In this document: positions 37,737 through 53,500 of the stretch, piece after piece
How the letters are laid out: each line of letters opens with the position of its first letter
Position numbering within the stretch: position 1 is the stretch's first letter
Source: Pseudomonas sp. DG56-2
Lineage (GTDB): Bacteria > Pseudomonadota > Gammaproteobacteria > Pseudomonadales > Pseudomonadaceae
DNA length: 64,000 bases
Direction: 5' to 3'
Assembly (NCBI RefSeq): GCF_004803755.1
Contig: NZ_CP032311.1
Span: 2,000,501 to 2,064,500, forward strand
Program-made: the position numbers and the translations under genes
Notes under the pieces: model-generated
The model's database searches: none
What the model was told of the DNA's origin: nothing
Seen by the model: only the letters and a program-made list of their open reading frames with translations

Positions 37737-37796
37737 GAGATGTGGCGTTATTATTTGCGGGTAAAAAATGTTGTTTATCAGCAGCTTGATAGTCAG

Positions 37797-39092
37797 TCAG
37801 ATGATCGAGAAGTTGTAGCTGGCAATCAGACGAATCTCATCCACATCCCGGGCTGACTGCGCATAGTTTGTGCGATAGGTGGCATTGCGTAGACGCAGGC
37901 TGAGGTTTTTGAAGGAGCCGGTCTGAATTACATATTTCAACTCTATGTTACGTTCCCATTCCTTGCCTTCCTGGTTGTTGACAAGTTTTATATGGTCGCC
38001 GCTAACGTAACGGGTCAAGATGTTGAAACCGGGAGCGCCGACGCCGGTCAGGTCGATGTCGTACCGCAGTTGCCAGGAATGCTCTTCGGTATTTGCGAAG
38101 TCATTGTACTGTACGTAGTTGACCAAGTAGGGTGTGCTGCCATCAAGGTAGGGCGTCGAGCTACTTCCATTCAAACTCTGCCAGCCAGCACTGAATGTCT
38201 GGTAACCACGGGAATAGGCGAGCATCGCGCTCAAGGCATGGTTGTCTATTTTACCGGCGCGCGCCGAGCCATCGTCATAGCTGTCAAACCAGCGTATGTC
38301 GGCGTTGATCTTTCCAGCGCCAAGGGCCTCACTGCCCAAAATACCGAAGAAGCGCTGATGATAGACATTCTCCAGTTCGCCCTGAGCATATTGCAGTACG
38401 AACTGGCGATTGAGTTGATAGTCTGCCTGGTAGGCCTCGAAACGATTGCCGGTGGTATCGCAGACGTAGCGCTTGTTCTTGCAGTTCAAGCGAATGTCTT
38501 GAGCATCAGTGGAGTCCCGCGCGGTATAACGCTGCAATCGAGTAGCGCTGAATTTCAACCTGGCAACTTCCTCGCTGACCAGTTGGCTGCCGTGAAACAT
38601 ACTCGGCAGGAGTCGGGTGTCGTCGTACTTTAACAGCGGCATGTCCGGTAGCAGCGCACCGTATTTAAGTTGTGTGTGGGAAAAACGCACCTTCCCCGCA
38701 ATACCTGCCTTGGCGTATTGGTCGGCGGCATGCCGCGGGTGGTGACCACTTGAGGGCAGCAGGCCGCTGTTACTGTCGGCGGCACTGGAGTCGAGTTTGA
38801 TCCCCAGCATGGCCAAGGCATCTGCGCCGAAACCAATGACGCCTTCGGTATAACCCGATTGCAGTTTGAAGATAAAACCTTGGGCGCTCTCGTCGTGCTT
38901 TGACGCGCCTTGCGGATTGGCTGTTCTACCGTCGCGCAGGTCGCTGTTGAAGTAAACAGTACGCGCCTCCAGGCTCGCGTGGCTGTCCTGCAGAAGATCC
39001 GCGTAAGCGGGTAAAGCGAAGCTGTTGACTAAGGTAAACAGTCCCATTGCACAGCGGGAAATAGGCGTGCGTGGGCGGATAGGTAGAAACAT
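37797..39092 (-). CDS. OprD-family outer-membrane porin
   Basis: 431 aa with a signal peptide ending ALPAYA. Family features: mature start SLEARTVYFNSDLRDG, AQGFIFKLQSGYTEGVIGFGADALAMLGIKLD, then repeated amphipathic strands and an aromatic-rich C-terminal strand region (DEIRLIASYNFSII). It forms a substrate-specific channel for small carboxylates or peptides; specificity cannot be told. GGAG precedes the ATG by about 8 nt. It is divergent from fpvA and 234 nt from the hydrolase gene on the same strand. A CxxxxxxxC pair lies in a central loop (LNCKNKRYVCDT). Base composition is more AT-rich than in the NRPS genes. Confidence 0.9.
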   Translation of the reverse strand: MFLPIRPRTPISRCAMGLFTLVNSFALPAYADLLQDSHASLEARTVYFNSDLRDGRTANPQGASKHDESAQGFIFKLQSGYTEGVIGFGADALAMLGIKLDSSAADSNSGLLPSSGHHPRHAADQYAKAGIAGKVRFSHTQLKYGALLPDMPLLKYDDTRLLPSMFHGSQLVSEEVARLKFSATRLQRYTARDSTDAQDIRLNCKNKRYVCDTTGNRFEAYQADYQLNRQFVLQYAQGELENVYHQRFFGILGSEALGAGKINADIRWFDSYDDGSARAGKIDNHALSAMLAYSRGYQTFSAGWQSLNGSSSTPYLDGSTPYLVNYVQYNDFANTEEHSWQLRYDIDLTGVGAPGFNILTRYVSGDHIKLVNNQEGKEWERNIELKYVIQTGSFKNLSLRLRNATYRTNYAQSARDVDEIRLIASYNFSII

Positions 39093-39275
39093 TGAGCGTG
39101 CTCCGAAGGTCTGGGCCTTGCCTATTTAATCCCATACCTGCAGCGCTGACTTTCAAATAAGGCACATTAACTCTTTAATGAATGATGGCTGCTGTTCAAT
39201 GGATTATTTGCTTATGGATCAAAGCCTTGATGAAGACGGGGAACGCCTCAATCCGGGATGTCAGTGGTGAGACTC

Positions 39276-39289
39276 GCTGATATCCTCTG
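39276..39289 (+). repeat. 14-nt direct repeat, right copy
   Basis: GCTGATATCCTCTG, identical to 35090-35103. Both copies are followed by a related TGC/GCAGCG-rich sequence, so the similarity may extend beyond the exact 14 nt. Confidence 0.5.
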
Positions 39290-39379
39290 TCCTGCGCCTG
39301 CAGCGCATAGATGCACGTTTTGCAATCTGCTCGACGCAGAGGCTGCGTTTTGTGAAACGTATCAAAAGATAAATATTCC

Positions 39380-39403
39380 TAATTTCGTTCAGATTCACTT
39401 CGT
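39380..39403 (+). promoter_or_regulatory. Iron-starvation (PvdS/FpvI-type) promoter box upstream of fpvA
   Basis: TAATT at 39380-39384, a 16-nt spacer and CGT at 39401-39403. Same core and spacer as at 5849 and 14979. In P. aeruginosa fpvA is driven by the related sigma factor FpvI, so either sigma factor may read this box. Confidence 0.72.
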
Positions 39404-39554
39404 CTAGTCAGCGAGTCCATCCGCTTTGCTGCCGTGCCACCCGGCATGTATGGCTGTGAACGTACTCGAATCAGGGGCTGTGCCCTCTATCAGTTGCCCT
39501 CCAGAGGCGACGATTTCCAACACTTGGACCGCAACACGGGAGCGATTCGAAGAA

Positions 39555-42056
39555 ATGAAATCTGAACGACACGCATTGACGGGCCGTTTTTGCTCGTGGC
39601 AGAAGGAACGGCTGCGCAGCTGCACGTCGATTATCGTGCTAGGCCTGGCATTGGGCATGGGGAATGTTGCTCAAGCGCAGGAAAGTCGGGTAAACGTCCC
39701 GGCAATGCCACTCAATGAAGCGCTGACCCAATTGGGCTATCAGACCGGCCTGCAGTTCCTGTTCGAGCCGAGCCTGGTCAGCGGCAAGCGTTCTGTACCG
39801 GTCTCCGGCAACATGGAACCCAGCACCGCGCTGGACACCATGCTCAAGAATGCCAACCTGACCTACCGCATCGAGAACGACACGGTCATCCTAAGCAGCC
39901 CAAAGGGGTCCGCTTCGGGGGCGACACTGGAGCTGGGCGCGACTAGCGTCGTCGGCCAAGGGATGGGTGAATCCACCGAGCACTCAGGCTCCTACACGCC
40001 AGGGCTGACCAGCGTCGGCTCAAAGACGCCGATGTCGCTGCGCGAGACGCCGCAATCGGTGTCGGTGATTACCGCCCAGGCCCTCAAGGACCGGCAGATT
40101 ACTGGCTTGGGCGATGCAATGCGCGCCACCCCCGGCATCACCGTCAAAAACTTCAACTACCGCATGCCGCGTTACTATTCGCGTGGTTTCGAGATCAAGA
40201 ACATCCAGATCGACGGCGCTTCCAGCCTCGACGCCAACGGTGGCTATTCCAACCAGCTGTACAACCTTGCCGAGTTCGACCACATCGAAGTGCTGCGCGG
40301 CTCTGCCGGATTGTTCGGTGGTGTGGGCGACCCAGGCGGCATCATTAACCTGGTGCGCAAGCGCCCATTGGACCACTACCAGCTCAAATTCGATGCCTCG
40401 GCCGGCTCCTGGGACAACTACCGCTCGCAGGTCGATGTTACCGGTCCGCTCGCATTCGATGGAGCGTTGCGTGGCCGGCTGGTCGCTGCCTACACCGACC
40501 GCCAGTACTTCATGGATAACCGCGGTACCGAGAACCCGACGGTCTATGGTGTGCTCGAGGCAGACCTGACGCCCGACACCATGATCACCCTCGGTGGCCG
40601 CCTGGAGAAGAACAAGGAAACTGGCACCGGTGATGGCCTGCCGTTCTACTCCGATGGCAAGAGTCCGAACTACAGCCGCAGCTATTGGCCGACTACGACC
40701 TGGTCGTATTCCGATCACTCTTCCAATGAGCTGTTCTTCAAACTTGACCACTATTTCAGTGATGACTGGAAGTTCAATACCTCGCTGACCCACGTATTCG
40801 AAACCGTGGAGAGCCAGGGTGCATTCATCTATGGCAACATCGACAGGGCCGATGGAAGCGGACCTTACTGGGCGGGTAGTTACCAGCGTGCCAAGACCGA
40901 CCAGACCGTGCTGGACATGAACCTCTCTGGCAAGTTCGATATGCTGGGCCGCGAGCACGAGCTGCTGATTGGTGCCGACGCGCAGTCCATTCGAGCCCGT
41001 TGGCGCGCTGCCGACGGCATGAGCGGTCGTTTCGGCCCAGCCACCCAGCCATGGGTGGAAGGCACCATGGACAAGGAGTTCTGGCGTGACTACAGCCCGA
41101 ACAAGCAGAAACAGTACGGCCTGTATTCGACCCTGCGCCTGCAACTCGCTGATCCGTTGAAGCTGATAGTGGGTGCACGCGCCACTCGCTATAAGTACGA
41201 TCAAGTCTACTCGACCAAGGACAGGGTCACCGACGTCTGGTCGGTGAAAAACATCGTCGACTATCGCGAGCCGACCAAGGTAGTGCCGTTCGGTGGTCTG
41301 GTCTACGACTTGAACGAAGAGTGGTCTACTTACGTCAGTTATTCGGAGATATTCAACCCGCAGGCCAAGTCTCTGGCTGGTCCGCAACCGGGCACGTCAC
41401 TGGATCCGATGGAAGGCAAAACCTACGAGACCGGAGTCAAGGGCGAGCTGTGGGACGGTGCGGTTAACGTCTCGGCGGCGCTGTTCTACTCCGAGCGCGA
41501 GAACCAGGCGACCCCCGACCCGCGCTATGCCCAGCAAGTGCTGATGTACGGCGGCAGTTGCTGTTACTTGCCACGTGGCAAAGTCACCAGCAAGGGCATC
41601 GACCTGGAAATCAGCGGTGAGCTGCTGCCGAACTGGCAAGTGATGGCTGGCTACACCTACAACCGCAACGAGGACCGCACCAACAGCGCGATCTTCAGCA
41701 GCGTGACGCCCAAGCATCTGGCCAAGTTCTGGAGCACCTACGTGCTTCCGGGTGAGCTGTCCGACTGGAAGGTCGGTGGTGGTGCAACTATCCAGAGCGC
41801 CAACTTCGTCAGCGGCGAGATCGAGTACAGCGGCGTGAACGAAATTCCCAAGACTCAGGTAGAGATGTCCCAAGGCGGCTACGCCGTGTGGGATGCGATG
41901 CTCGAGTACAAGGTAGATTCGCACTGGACGGTGGCGTTCAACGCCAACAACCTGTTCGATCGCAAGTACTACGACACCCTGACGCATCCGGATTATGCTA
42001 ACTACTACGGTACGCCGCGTAACTACATGCTGACCCTGCGAGGTGTCTGGGACTGA
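39555..42056 (+). CDS. fpvA: TonB-dependent ferripyoverdine receptor with signalling domain
   Basis: 833 aa from ATG 39555. Signal peptide ends NVAQAQ. Next is an STN signalling domain (about 45-120, VNVPAMPLNEALTQLGYQTG... to TVILSS), which talks to an anti-sigma factor. A linker with SGSYTPGLTSVGSKTPMSL resembles FpvA of P. aeruginosa (SGSYTPG). The plug domain (RETPQSVSVITAQ... RGFEIKNIQIDGA... VLRGSAGLFGGVGDPGGIINLVRK) and 22-strand barrel follow, with a late NVNNLFDRKYY-like segment (FNANNLFDRKYYDT). It imports ferric siderophore using TonB-ExbBD. It ends in GVWD, without the final aromatic residue of FpvA (WDF). An earlier ATG at 39450 would place over 60 residues before the signal peptide, so I reject it. 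Confidence 0.92.
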   Translation: MKSERHALTGRFCSWQKERLRSCTSIIVLGLALGMGNVAQAQESRVNVPAMPLNEALTQLGYQTGLQFLFEPSLVSGKRSVPVSGNMEPSTALDTMLKNANLTYRIENDTVILSSPKGSASGATLELGATSVVGQGMGESTEHSGSYTPGLTSVGSKTPMSLRETPQSVSVITAQALKDRQITGLGDAMRATPGITVKNFNYRMPRYYSRGFEIKNIQIDGASSLDANGGYSNQLYNLAEFDHIEVLRGSAGLFGGVGDPGGIINLVRKRPLDHYQLKFDASAGSWDNYRSQVDVTGPLAFDGALRGRLVAAYTDRQYFMDNRGTENPTVYGVLEADLTPDTMITLGGRLEKNKETGTGDGLPFYSDGKSPNYSRSYWPTTTWSYSDHSSNELFFKLDHYFSDDWKFNTSLTHVFETVESQGAFIYGNIDRADGSGPYWAGSYQRAKTDQTVLDMNLSGKFDMLGREHELLIGADAQSIRARWRAADGMSGRFGPATQPWVEGTMDKEFWRDYSPNKQKQYGLYSTLRLQLADPLKLIVGARATRYKYDQVYSTKDRVTDVWSVKNIVDYREPTKVVPFGGLVYDLNEEWSTYVSYSEIFNPQAKSLAGPQPGTSLDPMEGKTYETGVKGELWDGAVNVSAALFYSERENQATPDPRYAQQVLMYGGSCCYLPRGKVTSKGIDLEISGELLPNWQVMAGYTYNRNEDRTNSAIFSSVTPKHLAKFWSTYVLPGELSDWKVGGGATIQSANFVSGEIEYSGVNEIPKTQVEMSQGGYAVWDAMLEYKVDSHWTVAFNANNLFDRKYYDTLTHPDYANYYGTPRNYMLTLRGVWD

Positions 42057-42085
42057 TCGATCGTTGTAACGGTGTGCGAAGAAAA

Positions 42086-42115
42086 ACGCCCGATGTTTGC
42101 ATCGGGCGTTTTTTT
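42086..42115. terminator. Bidirectional intrinsic terminator
   Basis: ACGCCCGAT - loop GTTTGC - ATCGGGCGT followed by a T-run, with an A-run on the other side, 29 nt after the fpvA stop. It should end fpvA (+) and also the alpha/beta hydrolase transcript (-). Confidence 0.93.
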
Positions 42116-42164
42116 GTTGTGGGGGCGATGGTTAGCGCAAATATTTGCACGCTGCTGACGTTGT

Positions 42165-43142
42165 TTAACCAGTTTCGACCTCTTCGCGGATCACCTGGCT
42201 GGCCTGCCAGTCCGTGCAGTGTTCGTAGACCTGCGCCGCCTCGGCGACGATACCGGTCATGCGCAGAAAGTCGTGGGTCAGGCCTTCCTGAATTTCCAGG
42301 TGAACCTGGGTACCACTGGCACGCAGGCGTTCGACGTAGGCCAGGCCTTCGTCCACCAGCGGGTCGAAGCGCGCCAGACTGATGTAGGCCGGGGCCATGA
42401 CCGGCAGGTGCTTGACCAGCAGCGGCGAGAGCCGCGGGTCGTCGCGGTGGGCGGCGCAATAGTGGCTGTAGAACCACTCCAAGGTGTCAGTTTCCAATAG
42501 GTAACCCTCGGCATACAAACGGTGCGACGCGCGCTGGCGGCTCATGTCGGTCACGGGGTAGAACAGCAACTGGCACAGCGGCTGCACGGTGATGCGCGCA
42601 GGTTCAGCGGCGGCGATGAGGGCCAGACTGGTGGCCAGAGTGGCGCCAACGCTGTCGCCAGCGAAGGACACCCGGTTGATGTCCAGGTTCAGCTCGGTAG
42701 CTACTGTGGTCAGCCAGTTGACGCTGTCCAGCGCATCATCCAGAGCGGTCGGGGCCCGGTGCTCAGGGGCCAGGCGATAGGCCGGGGCGAGCACCGCTGC
42801 AGCGCCGGTACTGGCTAGGCGACGGCATACGCTGTCGTGGGAGTCCAGGCTGCCGACCACGAAACCGCCGCCGTGAAAGTATAACGTCAGCGGTTGCGCC
42901 CCAGCGGCCGTCGTGCTGCGGCGGTACAGCCGCGCTGGCAGGTGGATGCCGTCGCGGGTGGTGAACGTCAGTTCGAGCACCTCGAGGTCGGCCGGAGGGG
43001 CTGGATCGAGGATCGCTGAGGTGGCCTCGAACTCGGCGCGGGCGGCCTCGACGCTCAGTTCGTGCATGGGCTTGCTCTTGCCCGTGAGGCGGCCGAATTC
43101 GGCCAGTTCCAGGAAAGCGGCGAGGTCCGGGTGTAGAGACAT
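42165..43142 (-). CDS. Alpha/beta hydrolase of the hormone-sensitive lipase family
   Basis: 325 aa, cytosolic, no signal peptide. Oxyanion motif HGGGFVVG (about residue 90), nucleophile in GDSVGA (about 165), Asp in FDPLVDEG and His in THDFLRM complete a triad. Homologues are carboxylesterases acting on short acyl esters. The start has AAGGAA upstream. It begins 65 nt after the NRPS-F stop on the same strand, so it is probably the last gene of the D-E-F operon, after a stable hairpin. A role in siderophore tailoring or hydrolysis is possible but unproven; it is not a standard pvd gene to my knowledge. Confidence 0.88.
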   Translation of the reverse strand: MSLHPDLAAFLELAEFGRLTGKSKPMHELSVEAARAEFEATSAILDPAPPADLEVLELTFTTRDGIHLPARLYRRSTTAAGAQPLTLYFHGGGFVVGSLDSHDSVCRRLASTGAAAVLAPAYRLAPEHRAPTALDDALDSVNWLTTVATELNLDINRVSFAGDSVGATLATSLALIAAAEPARITVQPLCQLLFYPVTDMSRQRASHRLYAEGYLLETDTLEWFYSHYCAAHRDDPRLSPLLVKHLPVMAPAYISLARFDPLVDEGLAYVERLRASGTQVHLEIQEGLTHDFLRMTGIVAEAAQVYEHCTDWQASQVIREEVETG

Positions 43143-43172
43143 GAAAATTCCTTGTGTGGCAACGGGATCAGG

Positions 43173-43200
43173 CCGGCGCGGGCGTTCTCGCCCGCGCCGG
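43173..43200. other. Perfect 12-bp GC hairpin between NRPS-F and the hydrolase gene
   Basis: CCGGCGCGGGCG - TTCT - CGCCCGCGCCGG. It is very stable but lacks a T-run, so it may act as an mRNA-stabilising or partly terminating element that lowers expression of the downstream hydrolase. Confidence 0.7.
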
Positions 43201-43207
43201 ACAAGGG

Positions 43208-50505
<7,298 letters not shown>

Positions 50506-50506
<1 letters not shown>

Positions 50507-53500
50507 CAGACTTCCTCCATTTCGTCGAGCAGTGCTTCAAGTGCATTGAGTTTTTCCTTGCCAGCCAGGCCTGCCTGAGGGTCGAGACTGGCGGCGAAGT
50601 TACCCAGGACAGGGTGATGGAACACCTCCTGGGGCGTGACCTTGAGACCCAGGCTCAGTTGCAGCTGCGAAACCAGGTTGATGACGAGCAACGAGTGCCC
50701 ACCCAACTCGAAGAAGTCGTCCTCGCGGCCGACCCGCTCGACTTGCAGCACCTGCTGCCAGAGTTCGGCAATCTGTTGCTCCAGGCCTTCGCGGGGGGCT
50801 GTGTAGCCCTGTTGCTGCGCCTGGCTGTCGGGCTGTGGCAACGCCTTGCGATCGAGCTTGCCATTGGTGGTCAGCGGCAGGCGTTCGAGCAGTAGCACAT
50901 GTGCGGGGACCATGTAGTCGGGCAGCGACGCCTTGAGCCGGGCTTTGAGCTCGGCGATCTCCAGTTGTGCATCGTCGGCCACCACGTAGGCCACCAGTTG
51001 CGCGCCGCTGGGGCCAGGTTGCGCCAGCACCACTGCATCACGAATGCCATCGAGGGCTTGCAGACGCGCCTCGATTTCACCCAGCTCGATACGGAAGCCA
51101 CGAATTTTCACCTGATGGTCGATACGGCCGATGTATTCAATGGCTCCATCGGCAGTGCAGCGTGCCAGGTCACCGGTTCGGTACAGGCGGCTGCCGTCAT
51201 TGTCGAACGGGTTGGGAATGAAGCGCGTGGCAGTGAGATCGGCGCGGTTGAGGTAGCCACGGGCAAGGCCCGCGCGGCCGACATACAGCTCACCGGTGCA
51301 GTTGTGCGGCACCGGATTGAGCTGGGCGTCGAGCAGGTACCAGGACAGGTCCGCAATCGGCTCACCAATCGGGCTGACGCTGGCTTGCTGGAGGTCGGCG
51401 CACGACAACGGGCGATAGGTGACGTGTACGGTGGTCTCGGTGATGCCGTACATGTTGACCAGGCGTGGGGCCTGGTCACCAAAGCGCTGGAACCAGGGCG
51501 CCAGGCTGCCGATATCGAGGGCTTCGCCGCCGAACACCACATGCCGCAGGCGGCTGTCACGCTGAAGGTGCTGTTCGGCGCAGGCCACATGCATGAGCTG
51601 GCGAAAAGCCGAAGGGGTCTGGTTGAGGACGCTGACGCCTTCGTCGCACAGCAAGGCGTAGAAGTCGTCGGGGGCACGCGTGGTGTCTTGAGGCACGATC
51701 AGCAGGCGACCACCATGGAGCAGGGCCCCGAAGATCTCCCACACCGAGAAGTCGAAGGCATAGGAGTGGAACAGGCTCCAGACATCGTTGTGGTCGAAGC
51801 CGAACCAATCCTGGGTGGCGTCGAACAGGCGCAGCACGTTGCGGTGCGGCAGCAGCGTGCCTTTGGGCCGGCCGGTGGAGCCTGAGGTGTAGATGACATA
51901 GGCCAGGTTGTCTGGACTCAGGGCAACCTCCGGGTTGTGCTCGGGCTGCTCGGCAAAGCTCGCGTCGAGGGCGACGGTTGCCAGCCCTTCGGGCAGTGGC
52001 AGATGCTGGAGCACTGCCGGTTGACCGAGCAGCAGGGCGATGCCGCTGTCTTCGATCATGTAGGCCAAGCGGTCCTCGGGGTACTGCGGGTCGAGCGGTA
52101 CATAGGCGCCGCCGGCCTTGAGGATGGCGAGGATAGCCACAAGCATGTCGAAGGACCGCGCGCAGGCCAGGCCAACCAGGCGGTCGGGGCCGACGCCCTG
52201 GCTGATCAGGTGATGGGCCAGGCGGTTGGCGCGACGGTTGAGCGCCTCATAACTCAGGTGCTGGCCTTCAAAGGTCAGGGCGATGGCCGCGGGGCGCAGG
52301 GTGGCCTGGCGCTCGATCAAGGTGTGCAGGCAGTGTTCGACGTCAAAGACTTGGGGGGTCGGGTTCCACTGGGCAATGGCTGCACGTTGCGCCTCGCCGC
52401 TCAGCAGTGTTAACTCGCCCAAGGCCTGCTGCGGGTTGGCCAGCATGGCACGCAGCAAGGCCTCCACTTGCTGCCCAAGGCGTTGAATGTCGGCGCTGCA
52501 GAAGGCTGCGTGGGCATGGCTGAACTGCAGGGTGAGTTCATCGCCCAGGATCGCCTGCAGGGTCAGTGGGTAGTTGGTCTGCTCTTGGTTGCGCACATTG
52601 GCAAAACGTGGCCCGTTGCCGCGCGCTTGTTGTAGGGCCTGGGCCACAGGGTAGTTCTCGAATACCAGAATATTGTCGAACAGCGCCTCGCCGCCCTGAG
52701 CCACCCAGCGCTGGATCTCGTACAGCGGCGCATGCTCCTGCTCGCGCAATGCCAGGCCCTGGGCCTGGACCTGCTGCAACCAGTCGGCAACGCGAAGCTC
52801 GGCACGAGGGGAAGCCACCACCGGCAGGGTGTTAATGAACAGACCGACCTGTTGCTCGATGCCCTTCAAGCCGCTCGGGCGGCCCGACACTGTGGTGCCG
52901 AAGGTGACCGTGGCCTGACCGGTTAGGCGTTGCAGCAGAAGAATCCACGCCGCCTGTAGCACGGTGTTAAAGGTCACTTTTTGTTGCCGGGCGAAGGCAT
53001 TCAGCGCGGCGGTGCTGGTGGCATCGAGGCGGTGGAAATGCTCACCGTGGCCTTGGGCTGCGTAGCCATTGGGGGCCAGGGCGTGAGCCAGTAGCGTGGG
53101 GGCCTCGAAGTGTGAGAACTGGTCGCTCCAGAACGCCTGGGAAGCGGTTGCGTCCTGTTGGTGCAGCCAGGCGATCAGGTCGCGGTAGCGTCCGCCCGTA
53201 GCCGGTACAGGCTCACCTCGATAGCGCTGCAGCACTTCGCCCAGCAGCAGTGAGTTGCTCCAGCCGTCGAGCAGGATGTGGTGGTGGGTGTAGATCAGGT
53301 GATGGCGGTTCTCGCCGGTGCGCACCAGGCACAGACGCAGCAGTGGTGCGGTACTGAGGTCGAAACCTTGCAGGCGATCCTGTTCGGCCAACTGCGCCAG
53401 CGCCTCGCTGAGGTCGTCACGCAGTTGCCAGTCGAGATAGCGGAACGGCAGCTCGATTCGACGGTGCACCAATTGCACCGGTTGGGCCAAACCATTTTCC

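Larger units (their letters stand above)
39093..39554. promoter_or_regulatory. Intergenic region oprD-like / fpvA
   Basis: Divergent control region. It holds the right copy of the 14-nt repeat (39276-39289), the iron-starvation box (39380-39403) and about 150 nt of probable fpvA leader. Upstream of the porin, an AT-rich stretch (39160-39215) probably contains its promoter, without a motif I can name. Confidence 0.55.

Noticed and set aside
39426..39554. Longer N-terminus for FpvA from a TTG at 39426 or an ATG at 39450.
   Set aside because: It would put a 35-43 residue non-hydrophobic extension before a good signal peptide, with no ribosome binding site.
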